Shown here piece by piece: positions 28,137 to 35,782 of a DNA stretch of 64,000 nucleotides. A program made the translations under genes and the position numbers. This DNA is from Mesobacillus subterraneus. Lineage in GTDB: Bacteria > Bacillota > Bacilli > Bacillales > Cytobacillaceae. The stretch is taken from assembly GCF_023715485.1 (NCBI RefSeq), contig NZ_JAMBOF010000004.1, positions 62,001 to 126,000 of the forward strand. Reading direction: 5' to 3'. How positions within the stretch are numbered: position 1 is the stretch's first letter; the number at the start of each line of letters is the position of its first letter. The notes below the pieces were generated by a model. That model had not been told where the DNA came from. It saw only the letters and a program-made list of their open reading frames with translations, and searched no databases.

Positions 28137-28958
28137 ATGAAGAGAAATACAGGTTGCAATTCGCACCATGGCTGCCCGCCATCGCTTCAATGTGATGAAG
28201 CAAAAACGATTCGGGTAGATTGCGATAGTGATTCCTTCTATCCGAACGGCAATTCTCTAAAATATCCAGTCGCCGATATTCCAGTTGTACTGTCCGAGGT
28301 AGAACTTCAAGTAGAAGTAGAATCTGATATCTACTTGCCAACTGCTGCAAAGGAAATCAAACATATGCGCAGGAACGTTTCCCTGACGCAATGCAAAGCG
28401 ATCCGTTCTAAGATGGATTACAAAAAAGTTAAACTCTATATTTCAGGTATTGTTCACAAGAATATCCAGTATGTAGAGCAGTGCAGTGGTATACTGAGAG
28501 ACTACAGCGTAGATGTACCATTTACTTGCAGTCAGTCTGTACATGTCCACAACTATCCTGACTATGAGCACCTCAGCCAAAAGAACGCAGTCTACGAAAG
28601 AAGATTCATTGATAAAAAAGGCCACGGAGCAGACCGATGCACTTCCGGAGCATTTACGTATGAATACTACAATGAGCCAATCGAGTGCAAGCTACTTGCT
28701 TCTTTCGTCAACGATCTAGATCTTTATAAGGATTTTGATAATTGGGGCAGGTTCAGCAAAATTACTGAAAAAGCAGAAGTTGGTCTATTCTTCAAATTGC
28801 TGCAAAAGCAGCAGGTTGACTTAGGATGCACATATGGCGAAGAGTCTTCTTCTTCTTCGTCGTCGTCGTCTTCTTCTGACTCAGGGTATGACATGGGTTA
28901 CAAGCCAAAAAGCATGAAAGACAGGATGTCTGAATTACACAAGAACTATGAAGGCTAA
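28137..28958 (+). CDS. Spore surface protein, CsxC/SPOCS-like, with poly-serine tract
   Basis: This 273-residue protein has a central beta domain: VADIPVVLSEVELQVEVESDIYLPTAAKEIKHMRRNVSLTQCKAI, then KLYISGIVHKNIQYVEQ and YSVDVPFTCSQSV. The order matches the two proteins at 30238-31017 and 31336-32121 and the SPOCS/DUF3794-like proteins of spore coats and exosporium (CsxC type in Clostridium). Cysteines cluster in the N-terminal 25 residues. Near the C-terminus is a run of 11 serines encoded by TCT and TCG blocks (28845-28877). AAAGGAG lies 8 bases before the ATG at 28137. Role in coat structure is inferred from family and neighbours. Confidence 0.75.
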   Translation: MKRNTGCNSHHGCPPSLQCDEAKTIRVDCDSDSFYPNGNSLKYPVADIPVVLSEVELQVEVESDIYLPTAAKEIKHMRRNVSLTQCKAIRSKMDYKKVKLYISGIVHKNIQYVEQCSGILRDYSVDVPFTCSQSVHVHNYPDYEHLSQKNAVYERRFIDKKGHGADRCTSGAFTYEYYNEPIECKLLASFVNDLDLYKDFDNWGRFSKITEKAEVGLFFKLLQKQQVDLGCTYGEESSSSSSSSSSSDSGYDMGYKPKSMKDRMSELHKNYEG

Positions 28959-28968
28959 CACCACAGTA

Positions 28969-28992
28969 AGGGTGTCTCGATAGAGGCACCCT
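28969..28992 (+). terminator. Hairpin terminator between convergent spore genes
   Basis: AGGGTGTCTC-GATA-GAGGCACCCT forms a 10-bp stem with one mismatch, then GTTTCACTACTTTTA. It can serve both convergent genes. Confidence 0.7.
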
Positions 28993-29004
28993 GTTTCACT
29001 ACTT

Positions 29005-30135
29005 TTATGAAAGTAATCTTTCTAAATCAACACATTGTTTTTGGAACAGATCAATTTGCATTTTTGCCGTTCCCTGGATTAATACTCTTTCATTATTAAT
29101 AAATTGTTCATTCCATACACAATGAAGGCTTGAAAGGCTGAAATCCACTTTTTCTACCAAACTCTCACTGAATTCCCTTGTGAAGCCCGCATCCATTCCA
29201 TTAGGGGATGTGAACATATATTCCTTGCTGTCTTTCCAGGAAAGTTCAGGCTTGTGCATCCATTTGACCGGAATGATCTTTTTCCATGGTATATGAATCT
29301 TGATTGAATGCATCGTTCCAGTATCATTCGTGCTTACATAATCAATAGTTAAAAGCAGGGTTCCTTTCGTAAATAAGTTTGCTGATGGAAGCAATACCTC
29401 AGCATCTATCGAATGAAGGGAACAGTCTACGTTAGATACAGATGATACGGGCCTTGCAAGATTGAATGTATCGAAAATATCCACTTCAAGGTCGACATTG
29501 GCCAGATGTAATGGAAGCCGCACTTTTGTAAAGGCCATATGATGTTGTATAGCTCTATATGCTGCCGGCGCTAAATCGTGTTCTGATATTGGAGATTCAT
29601 AATCTCCCGATGATTCCTCGTCACGATCATCTGATATTGGTTCATCTTCAGGTCCTTTATTGTTGTACCAGGCTGATTCTGAGGATTCTTCTTGATCAAG
29701 AGTATCAAGATCTTCTTGCACCATTTTTTCCCCTAATAATTCCTCAGAGCTTTTATGGAGCTCCTGATTAAATGCATTATCATCATTAAGTTCACTTGAT
29801 TCAAGTAAATCACTGGACTCATCACTGTATTGGTCTTCCACAACAAAACGTTTTTTGGTGGCAACAGATTTTTCTTCGATGCTATTTAGAGGCGGGGGTG
29901 CGAGAATCAAAGGTATTCCTGAGCTTTTGCCTTTTGATGTGGACCGAATGCTATTCTCACTTCGGAAATTTTCGGCACCAAGGTCATGGTCGATTTCCTC
30001 AAAAATCTTTTCCATTTCTGATTCACTTACAGGCGGCATGCGATCGAGTCCTGGATTCCTCCAATTCCCTTGAAAAAGGTTCATTTCATGAAACGTTCTA
30101 TTTCCATTTTGCATGTTCAATGGAAGGTGCTGCAT
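29005..30135 (-). CDS. Large spore-surface protein with acidic Ser/Glu linker (BC_2427-like)
   Basis: This 376-residue protein has a long low-complexity acidic region (residues about 35-195, many SDESSD, SSEEL, EESSES repeats) followed by a beta domain with the same order as its neighbours: TKVRLPLHLANVDLEVDIFDTFNL, CSLHSIDAEVLLPSANLFTKGTLLLTIDYV and a final KMQIDLFQKQCVDLERLL. The last motif parallels FTVRVLQNQQI and FTIKVLQKQQV in the paralogues. It therefore seems a diverged member of the same family with an added disordered arm. AAAGGATG precedes the ATG. It is leftward, convergent with 28137-28958. Location on the spore is inference. Confidence 0.68.
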   Translation of the reverse strand: MQHLPLNMQNGNRTFHEMNLFQGNWRNPGLDRMPPVSESEMEKIFEEIDHDLGAENFRSENSIRSTSKGKSSGIPLILAPPPLNSIEEKSVATKKRFVVEDQYSDESSDLLESSELNDDNAFNQELHKSSEELLGEKMVQEDLDTLDQEESSESAWYNNKGPEDEPISDDRDEESSGDYESPISEHDLAPAAYRAIQHHMAFTKVRLPLHLANVDLEVDIFDTFNLARPVSSVSNVDCSLHSIDAEVLLPSANLFTKGTLLLTIDYVSTNDTGTMHSIKIHIPWKKIIPVKWMHKPELSWKDSKEYMFTSPNGMDAGFTREFSESLVEKVDFSLSSLHCVWNEQFINNERVLIQGTAKMQIDLFQKQCVDLERLLS

Positions 30136-30237
30136 TTAGTGCATCCTTTCCCTAACCTCCCTTCACGAATTGGATAAATACATAAAGGGGCATATACTAT
30201 AGAAAGTTTAGTATAATACCCCGCCGTTTTTAAATAT

Positions 30238-31017
30238 TTATTCTGACTCGTCGTAGTAATCAGGATCATTAGTTGCTGAAGAAACGCGGATCTGCTGATT
30301 TTGAAGAACGCGGACTGTGAAATCAATCACCATTTTTTCCTCGATCGTCTGGAAATATCCCTCATCTATAGGTGAAGATGTTGGAAGGGGCTGACGGTCG
30401 ATCGCTTCATCCCATTCAATGATCTGGCTGGATACTAGTTCACAGAAAGGCAGTTCGTTATAGTGCTGAGAGCTTTCCTGGTGGAATTGAGATAAATCGC
30501 TTGTCAGCAATTCGTCTTTTTCCGGGAATCCAGTAGGCAAAGGTTTTGATACAAAGAAATCAAATTCTTTGCGGTTGTTTACTTGAGGCATAACTGGGTG
30601 CGACAAGAAGTGTTTAATTTCAGTTATCACCTGGAATGGAATATCCACTGTGTAAGAATGCAGGTCTGAAGCTACAGAAGATGCAGATGAAGATTGAATT
30701 TCCTGGCTAGGGCTTGCATACTGGATATTTTTCCTTACAAATCCTTTGATGAATAATTTATTAGTCGGCAAAAGCAGTCTGCATTGGGTTAATTTTATTC
30801 TTTTCTTGATATCCTTAATTTCAAGTACTGGTTCTGGAAAATTGATCAATGTATCCAGATTCACATGCAGCGTTAACTCTGCAAGGACCACAGGAACTTT
30901 CGTAACAATCTTTCCAAGGCTTACGTGTGGGTGATGATGGTGAGGCTTGCATTCAAATTTGTCATTTGAAGGCTTACATTCGAAATCGGGCTTCTTATTT
31001 TTATCTAATTCAAACAT
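30238..31017 (-). CDS. Spore surface protein, CsxC/SPOCS-like
   Basis: This 259-residue protein carries VTKVPVVLAELTLHVNLDTLINFPEPVLEIKDIKKRIKLTQCRLLL, LFIKGFVRKNIQYASP, YTVDIPFQV and GFPEKDELLTSDLSQFHQ. The last also occurs in the paralogue at 31336-32121 as GFPEKDQLLSSDLSQFHQ, so the two are recent duplicates. The N-terminus has two CKP motifs and an HHHH cluster. AGGAGG lies close to the ATG. A sporulation-type -10 (CATAGGATA) lies about 40 bases upstream. No signal peptide is seen, as expected for proteins made in the mother cell and deposited on the forespore. Confidence 0.75.
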   Translation of the reverse strand: MFELDKNKKPDFECKPSNDKFECKPHHHHPHVSLGKIVTKVPVVLAELTLHVNLDTLINFPEPVLEIKDIKKRIKLTQCRLLLPTNKLFIKGFVRKNIQYASPSQEIQSSSASSVASDLHSYTVDIPFQVITEIKHFLSHPVMPQVNNRKEFDFFVSKPLPTGFPEKDELLTSDLSQFHQESSQHYNELPFCELVSSQIIEWDEAIDRQPLPTSSPIDEGYFQTIEEKMVIDFTVRVLQNQQIRVSSATNDPDYYDESE

Positions 31018-31057
31018 ACATGGCTCCTCCTTAGAACTCCTTAGAGTGAAGATGGTC

Positions 31058-31084
31058 TATCCTATGCACTTTGAATTTTTGGGT
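31058..31084 (-). promoter_or_regulatory. Candidate sigma-K/sigma-E type promoter
   Basis: On the minus strand ACC (31082-31084) is 15 bases from CATAGGATA (31058-31066), which fits the late mother-cell -10 CATANNNTA. It lies about 40 bases ahead of the CsxC-like gene. The rest of the gap from 31085 to 31261 is AT-rich with no gene that I can support. Confidence 0.45.
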
Positions 31085-31261
31085 CTAGGCATTAGCCCGT
31101 GGGCACAGACGAAATTTGGGGCAAGTACCCATTGACATCCCTTTATATTCCTATGAATGTACTTGCTGCAATACATCAATAAAAAAAATTTTCGTTATTT
31201 TTGCTTCTATTGTCATTAGCAAAATTAAGTTAAAGTGAATATAAAATCATAAGCAAACAAA

Positions 31262-31302
31262 AAAGCATGCCGTTTTCAGCTTTGAAATCGGCATACTTTT
31301 TT
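31262..31302 (-). terminator. Terminator of the 31336-32121 gene
   Basis: AGCATGCCG and CGGCATACT pair over 8-9 bp around a 16-base loop, with T-runs on both strands. Confidence 0.82.
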
Positions 31303-31335
31303 GTGATCACTTATAGTTAAAGAACCTACTAAGAC

Positions 31336-32121
31336 TTATAGAGCTGTAATATTTACTTGCTGCTTTTGCAATACTTTTATTGTGAAATCCAGCATCGTCT
31401 TCTCTACAATTGTCTGGAATGTTCCTTCTTCAAATGGAGCATTGCCAGGCAATGGGTAACGGTCAATAGACTCATCCCATTGTACCATCCTGCTTGAAAT
31501 CAACTCACAATATGGAAGCTGATTATAGGACTGCTCACTCACTTGATGGAATTGCGATAGATCGCTTGAAAGCAGTTGATCCTTTTCAGGGAAACCATGT
31601 CCTAAATCCTGTGCTCTAAAGAAATCAAATTCATTTCGCGAATTAAAAGTTGGGATTACTGGATTTGTAAAGAATTGATCAGGTGCGATATTAGTTACGC
31701 ACTCAAAAGGTACATCCACTGTCAAAGAGCGTAAATCTGATGATACGCAATCACTCTTTGAAGTTGCACAAGGTGTTGCATACTGGATATTTTTGCGGAT
31801 AAATCCTTTTAGGTATAGTGGAACAGGTCTTGTTAATAATCCAGTTGCAGGATCAATAGTGTTTCCACCTAATAACAGTCTGCACTGTACAATTTTCACC
31901 CGCTTTTTAATATCCTTGATTTCCAGAACAGGATCAGGGAAGTGAATATTGGCAACTAAATTGCTAGTTACACGAATTTCCGCTAGTGTAATAGGCAATT
32001 GCACTATTGTTGGTCCTGCGTTTACTAATGGTGGGTTAACGGTAACATTATCACATTGCTCCATGGAAGCAGATTGATTTGTGTTGACACATCCATGAGA
32101 TCCTTTACGATCATTAGTCAT
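31336..32121 (-). CDS. Spore surface protein, CsxC/SPOCS-like paralogue
   Basis: This 261-residue protein is a close relative of 30238-31017. It shares IVQLPITLAEIRVTSNLVANIHFPDPVLEIKDIKKRVKIVQCRLLL, LYLKGFIRKNIQYATPC, LTVDVPFECVTNI, FPEKDQLLSSDLSQFHQVSEQSYNQLPYCELISSRMVQWDESIDR and FTIKVLQKQQVNI. The extra segment GNTIDPATGLLTRPVP lies inside the domain. Three cysteines in the N-terminal 25 residues could form disulfides. AAAGGAGG precedes the ATG. It has its own terminator and is divergent from the ParM-like gene. A coat or exosporium role is inferred. Confidence 0.75.
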   Translation of the reverse strand: MTNDRKGSHGCVNTNQSASMEQCDNVTVNPPLVNAGPTIVQLPITLAEIRVTSNLVANIHFPDPVLEIKDIKKRVKIVQCRLLLGGNTIDPATGLLTRPVPLYLKGFIRKNIQYATPCATSKSDCVSSDLRSLTVDVPFECVTNIAPDQFFTNPVIPTFNSRNEFDFFRAQDLGHGFPEKDQLLSSDLSQFHQVSEQSYNQLPYCELISSRMVQWDESIDRYPLPGNAPFEEGTFQTIVEKTMLDFTIKVLQKQQVNITAL

Positions 32122-32323
32122 TCATTTTTCCTCCTTTTAAATTTCTTGTACAATTTATCCTATTCCTACTAGAGTTTTTGGCATAGATGAATGAATCAGA
32201 GCAAATGCGGATTTTTGCTATTTTGCAAGATTTACATCGCTTTTTAATTTTTCTTCTAATACATATAGGTACTTGCACAGTTGAACATGCCTTTTGCATA
32301 GAATTCAAAAGGAGGAGGATAAA

Positions 32324-33514
32324 ATGAATAATTATAATTTCTTTGCAGTTGATATAGGCAACAGCTGGTATAAAGTTTTGGCCTCTGATCATGGAGAGCT
32401 TAGTGAATACCAGATGCCAAATGCCATCGCATTATATGATGATGAATTTTATGATAAACCGTATGACGAGGAAGATATAGACCTCGAAGAAAATTTGATC
32501 GTAGAGATAAAAAGCCCGGCGATCACCAACAAAAGAGAAATATTCTATGCAGGAAAATTAGCTGCCAAGCAACGAAATGTCAGCCTGACAGCCAGCAACA
32601 ATCAAAAAGCAGATGAGGACCGCACCTATATCCTTCTATTTGCAGCAGCTGCTTACCACGCTTCAATCATCAATCCAGATGACATTGAAATAGATTTTAC
32701 AATAGATCAATTAGCAGTATCCCTTCCAACAACACAATATAAAGAAAATAAAGGAATACTGAAACAAAGATTGATCGGAAAACACACAGTCGTCCTTCAT
32801 AAAGTTGCGGGGATACCAGAGCCAAAAGAATTGACTGTCAAGCTTGAGATAAAGGATGTAATCGTCGGGGCAGAAGGAGCTTGCGCATATTTAGGCTTGA
32901 TCCGCGATATTGACACACTTGCCATCAAGGACGACAGCCTTGTTAAAGATTCCAAGAAAGGAATCATCATTGGCGACCTCGGCGGCGACTCAGTTGATTT
33001 TGTAGGTATCAAGAACAATAAACCGGTGGCTTCTGTAGAAGGTGACCACTTCGGTATCAATTTATTCCTTGATACCATCATCAAAAAAGTCAGCAAGAAT
33101 GAACTTTACACTTTTGATTCAAGATCCGAACTTGAAGAAAAGCTGTTTGCCGGCCAGTCTGAATGGTATGTCGAACCTTTTGCGGGTGTGAGGAAAGATA
33201 TCAGCAAATATGTCATTCCTCAATTAAGAATCATGGCGATTAAGTACCTTGAACATTTCGACCGGGCCAGAAGCAGTTCGAGTGAAATCAAAGGAGCATC
33301 ACGGTATATCGCTGTAGGCGGTGCTGCAAAGCTAGCCCAGAAACAAATCCAGGAAGCCGCAGTGAGATGGTCTGACAAAGGCCGTCCGATCGAACTGACT
33401 TTTCCTGAAAACCTGGAAAAACTAAATGTCTTCGGACTCATGATTTTAGCCAAGATGAATCAACTTAAAAAACAACATGAGAATACCGAGGAACTAATTT
33501 CCGTTGAAGGATGA
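32324..33514 (+). CDS. ParM/StbA family actin-like protein
   Basis: This 396-residue protein has the actin ATPase signature set: FFAVDIGNSWYKVLASD (phosphate 1), GIIIGDLGGDSVDFVGIKN (phosphate 2) and YIAVGGAAKLAQKQIQ (adenosine loop). ParM/StbA proteins form filaments that push plasmids apart. This one lies between core-looking chromosomal genes, with no replication gene or other plasmid feature nearby. GGAGGAGG lies 6 bases before the ATG at 32324. The next gene starts 5 bases after its stop and encodes a small partner, as with parM-parR, alfA-alfB and alp7A-alp7R. Its role, whether in segregation, spore formation or as a plasmid relic, is unknown. Confidence 0.83.
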   Translation: MNNYNFFAVDIGNSWYKVLASDHGELSEYQMPNAIALYDDEFYDKPYDEEDIDLEENLIVEIKSPAITNKREIFYAGKLAAKQRNVSLTASNNQKADEDRTYILLFAAAAYHASIINPDDIEIDFTIDQLAVSLPTTQYKENKGILKQRLIGKHTVVLHKVAGIPEPKELTVKLEIKDVIVGAEGACAYLGLIRDIDTLAIKDDSLVKDSKKGIIIGDLGGDSVDFVGIKNNKPVASVEGDHFGINLFLDTIIKKVSKNELYTFDSRSELEEKLFAGQSEWYVEPFAGVRKDISKYVIPQLRIMAIKYLEHFDRARSSSSEIKGASRYIAVGGAAKLAQKQIQEAAVRWSDKGRPIELTFPENLEKLNVFGLMILAKMNQLKKQHENTEELISVEG

Positions 33515-33519
33515 TCGGT

Positions 33520-33894
33520 ATGTCAAACATTTATACGGATTATGTCAATAAAATCGCGATAACTGTCCCTGAAAGATATATTGATGTCAAGACCGGTGAG
33601 TCTCACGCTGTTTCAGCTAAAATTGTGGAGCAGATTGAATACCATGCCGAAAACAGCACACTTAGCCATCTTGTTTTATCGGCACTTCATCATTACCTGA
33701 GCGCCAAACCAGCAATGATTGGCGGATCTGCCGAAATCCTTCAGCAGCTTGCGGAAATCAAGTCGATTCTGGAAAATGGGGTATACCAGATCAAGCCAGC
33801 TGCACAGCCAAGAACACCAAAGGATCAAACAGATGCCGCAAGACTTCTCAATATGAAGGAAATCGAGGATATCCTCGAAGCCTTCGGGGGATAG
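33520..33894 (+). CDS. Small partner protein of the ParM-like actin
   Basis: This protein of about 124 residues reads SNIYTDYVNKIAITVPERYIDVKTGESHAVSAKIVEQIEYHAEN, then LSHLVLSALHHYLSAKP, a helix LQQLAEIKSILENGV, a proline-rich linker and a C-terminal helix ARLLNMKEIEDILEAFGG. The N-terminal strand plus two helices is compatible with a ribbon-helix-helix DNA-binding unit like ParR, but the match is weak. AAGGA lies 8 bases before ATG 33520; an ATG at 33511 overlaps the actin stop. Tight linkage to the actin gene argues for a physical partner. The C-terminal helix could be the filament-binding tail. Confidence 0.65.
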   Translation: MSNIYTDYVNKIAITVPERYIDVKTGESHAVSAKIVEQIEYHAENSTLSHLVLSALHHYLSAKPAMIGGSAEILQQLAEIKSILENGVYQIKPAAQPRTPKDQTDAARLLNMKEIEDILEAFGG

Positions 33895-33909
33895 TTGAAT
33901 AAACAGAAG

Positions 33910-33943
33910 CAAGGACCGTACATGAGTACGCGTCCTTCACTTT
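33910..33943 (+). terminator. Terminator of the actin-like pair
   Basis: AAGGACCGTAC-ATGA-GTACGCGTCCTT, with a small mismatch, is followed by CACTTTTAT. Confidence 0.75.
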
Positions 33944-33968
33944 TATCTATACTATAAATTTAAATTTA

Positions 33969-34622
33969 TTATTGAAGAACACTTGAAATAATGGAGAGCA
34001 ATTTAGGATAGTGCTTTACGAAGAATTCATGTTCAGTGGTAACGGCTTTTTTGTGATAATACTCAATGATTCTCACAGCCGCTTCTCTTTTGTGGGAAAC
34101 AGGGATATGAAAGAAATCAATAATAGGGGAATATGTGCCATCTCCTGCGGGGAGCAGGTATCCTAAGACCATATCCCTTTCTCTCGGCTGATGGTAAACC
34201 TCATTATAAACCCCTACAACCTTCTCCTTCAACTGGAAAACATCTGTTACTAGAAGCACCCTTTCCCCGATGATTTCTTCAATATAATAGAAGCCCGGCA
34301 TTGTATACTTCCATTCATTGATGATTTTATGGACCTTAGGTCTTCTTCTGCTTTTATACTGAGGAGATTCCAGATAATGCTGAAAAATCGTTTTTTTACT
34401 ATTGCGGATTTGATGGCAAAATACCGCCCAGGAAATCAAGTGAGGAACCATCGTCGAGGATACGTTTTCAGGAATCTTTTCTTTTTCGGTAAAATCGTCG
34501 ACTAAATCGAGTAAGTACTCACCATAATATTCATTTGCAAAATAAAACAGTTCACTAATTTCTTCAAAAGCCACATCTTTTAACTTTTCCTGCATCGAAA
34601 TGACCTTTTGCTCAACAATCAT
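33969..34622 (-). CDS. Hypothetical protein, 217 residues
   Basis: This cytoplasmic protein has a helical N-terminal half (LKDVAFEEISELFYFANEYYGEYLLDLVDDFTEKEKIPENVSSTMVPHLISWAVFCHQI) and a beta-containing second half (MPGFYYIEEIIGERVLLVTDVFQLKEKVVGVYNE, MVLGYLLPAGDGTYSPIIDFFHIP). There is no membrane span, signal peptide or cysteine cluster. The second half resembles regions found upstream of SEC-C zinc motifs in some Bacillus proteins, but the zinc motif itself is missing. I cannot name a family. It is monocistronic between the actin-like pair and glsA. Confidence 0.7.
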   Translation of the reverse strand: MIVEQKVISMQEKLKDVAFEEISELFYFANEYYGEYLLDLVDDFTEKEKIPENVSSTMVPHLISWAVFCHQIRNSKKTIFQHYLESPQYKSRRRPKVHKIINEWKYTMPGFYYIEEIIGERVLLVTDVFQLKEKVVGVYNEVYHQPRERDMVLGYLLPAGDGTYSPIIDFFHIPVSHKREAAVRIIEYYHKKAVTTEHEFFVKHYPKLLSIISSVLQ

Positions 34623-34728
34623 ACTTTTCTCCTTTCATATTTTATTGATATCACCACCTTATCGTAGCATAAAAAACAATACGGGCTTGGGTAATATTTG
34701 TCTGAATTTTTACATTTTGATGCCACCT

Positions 34729-35655
34729 TTAAAACATGCTCATATGATATTTATCTGACATCATCTCTAACAGTTTAATACCACCTATACTGTTCCCTTT
34801 TTCATCCAATGCCGGGCCTAGAATACCAATTCCAAACCGGTTTGGCACTGATCCCATGATCCCGCCCGATACTCCGCTTTTTGCCGGGATTCCAACTCTT
34901 ACAGCGAATTCTCCCGAAGCATTGTACATTCCGCAGGTCACCATAAAGGTTTTACATAGCCTTGCTACCTGCGCGGGGATCAGCCGGCGGTTCGTAACTG
35001 GCTCCATTCCATCCATTGCAAAAACACAGCCGATCCGCGCCAAATCTCGACAATCCATTTCAATTGCACACTGTTTTGTATATACCATAAGTAATTCTTC
35101 AACATCGTCATCTATGACACCATGCTGCTTCATAAAGTAGCATAGCGCCCGGTTTAAATCAGATGTCCTGTATTCTGATTCAGCCACTTCTTCTGAAAAG
35201 CCAATGGATGAATTTCCGGCAAGTTCCTGAATGAATGAGAGAATCCTATTAAAACGCACATCAGCAGTTGATCCTTTGATCATATTGGTAACAGCCAATG
35301 CACCCGCATTAATCATTGGATTCAAAGGTTTGGATGGGCTGAATTCAAGTTTGACTATAGAGTTGAACGGATCGCCGGTAGGTTCATAGCCAACTTTTTC
35401 AAAAACTGCTTCCTCCCCATAATCCATTAATGCAAGCGCCAGTGTCAGGACTTTAGAGACACTTTGCAATGTAAGCTTTTGCCTTACATCCCCTGCGGAT
35501 ACGCATGTTCCATCATCATGGAATATAGCAACAGAAAGCTCCTCTGGATTTGCTTTTGCAAGGGCAGGGATATAATCCGCCGTCTTTCCGCTGCCAGTAT
35601 ACTTTTTTGCTTCGCGAACAAGTTCATTTAATTCAGCTGTAGATCTGCAAGGCAT
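34729..35655 (-). CDS. glsA: Glutaminase GlsA
   Basis: This 308-residue serine-dependent glutaminase converts glutamine to glutamate and ammonia. It has the beta-lactamase-like active-site motif QSVSKVLTLALAL (Ser-x-x-Lys), NPMINAGALAV, the tyrosine of MVYTKQCAIEM, and SGVSGGIMGSVPNRFGIGILGPALDEKGNSIGG. GGAGGAG lies 6 bases before the ATG at 35655; the frame is open 10 codons further up without support. It is of normal length and complete. It fits with the other nitrogen genes of the window. No TnrA-type box was seen right upstream. Confidence 0.95.
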   Translation of the reverse strand: MPCRSTAELNELVREAKKYTGSGKTADYIPALAKANPEELSVAIFHDDGTCVSAGDVRQKLTLQSVSKVLTLALALMDYGEEAVFEKVGYEPTGDPFNSIVKLEFSPSKPLNPMINAGALAVTNMIKGSTADVRFNRILSFIQELAGNSSIGFSEEVAESEYRTSDLNRALCYFMKQHGVIDDDVEELLMVYTKQCAIEMDCRDLARIGCVFAMDGMEPVTNRRLIPAQVARLCKTFMVTCGMYNASGEFAVRVGIPAKSGVSGGIMGSVPNRFGIGILGPALDEKGNSIGGIKLLEMMSDKYHMSMF

Positions 35656-35734
35656 AAGAGACTCCTCCGACAAAGTAATGATCACTATAAAATTTACAAT
35701 TACCCTATTGTATTAATATTACCCCATTTTATCC

Positions 35735-35767
35735 AAGTAAAAAAGGCAATGCATCACATCGCCTTTT
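35735..35767 (-). terminator. Terminator of the UbiB-like gene
   Basis: On the minus strand AAAAGGCGATG-TGATG-CATTGCCTTTT, with one G-T pair, is followed by TTACTT. Confidence 0.85.
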
Positions 35768-35782
35768 CCCAAACTGCTAATG

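Noticed and set aside
31085-31261. A gene in the AT-rich gap between the two CsxC-like genes
   Set aside because: No reading frame with a ribosome binding site on either strand; only poly-A and poly-T runs and partial AAGTAC repeats.
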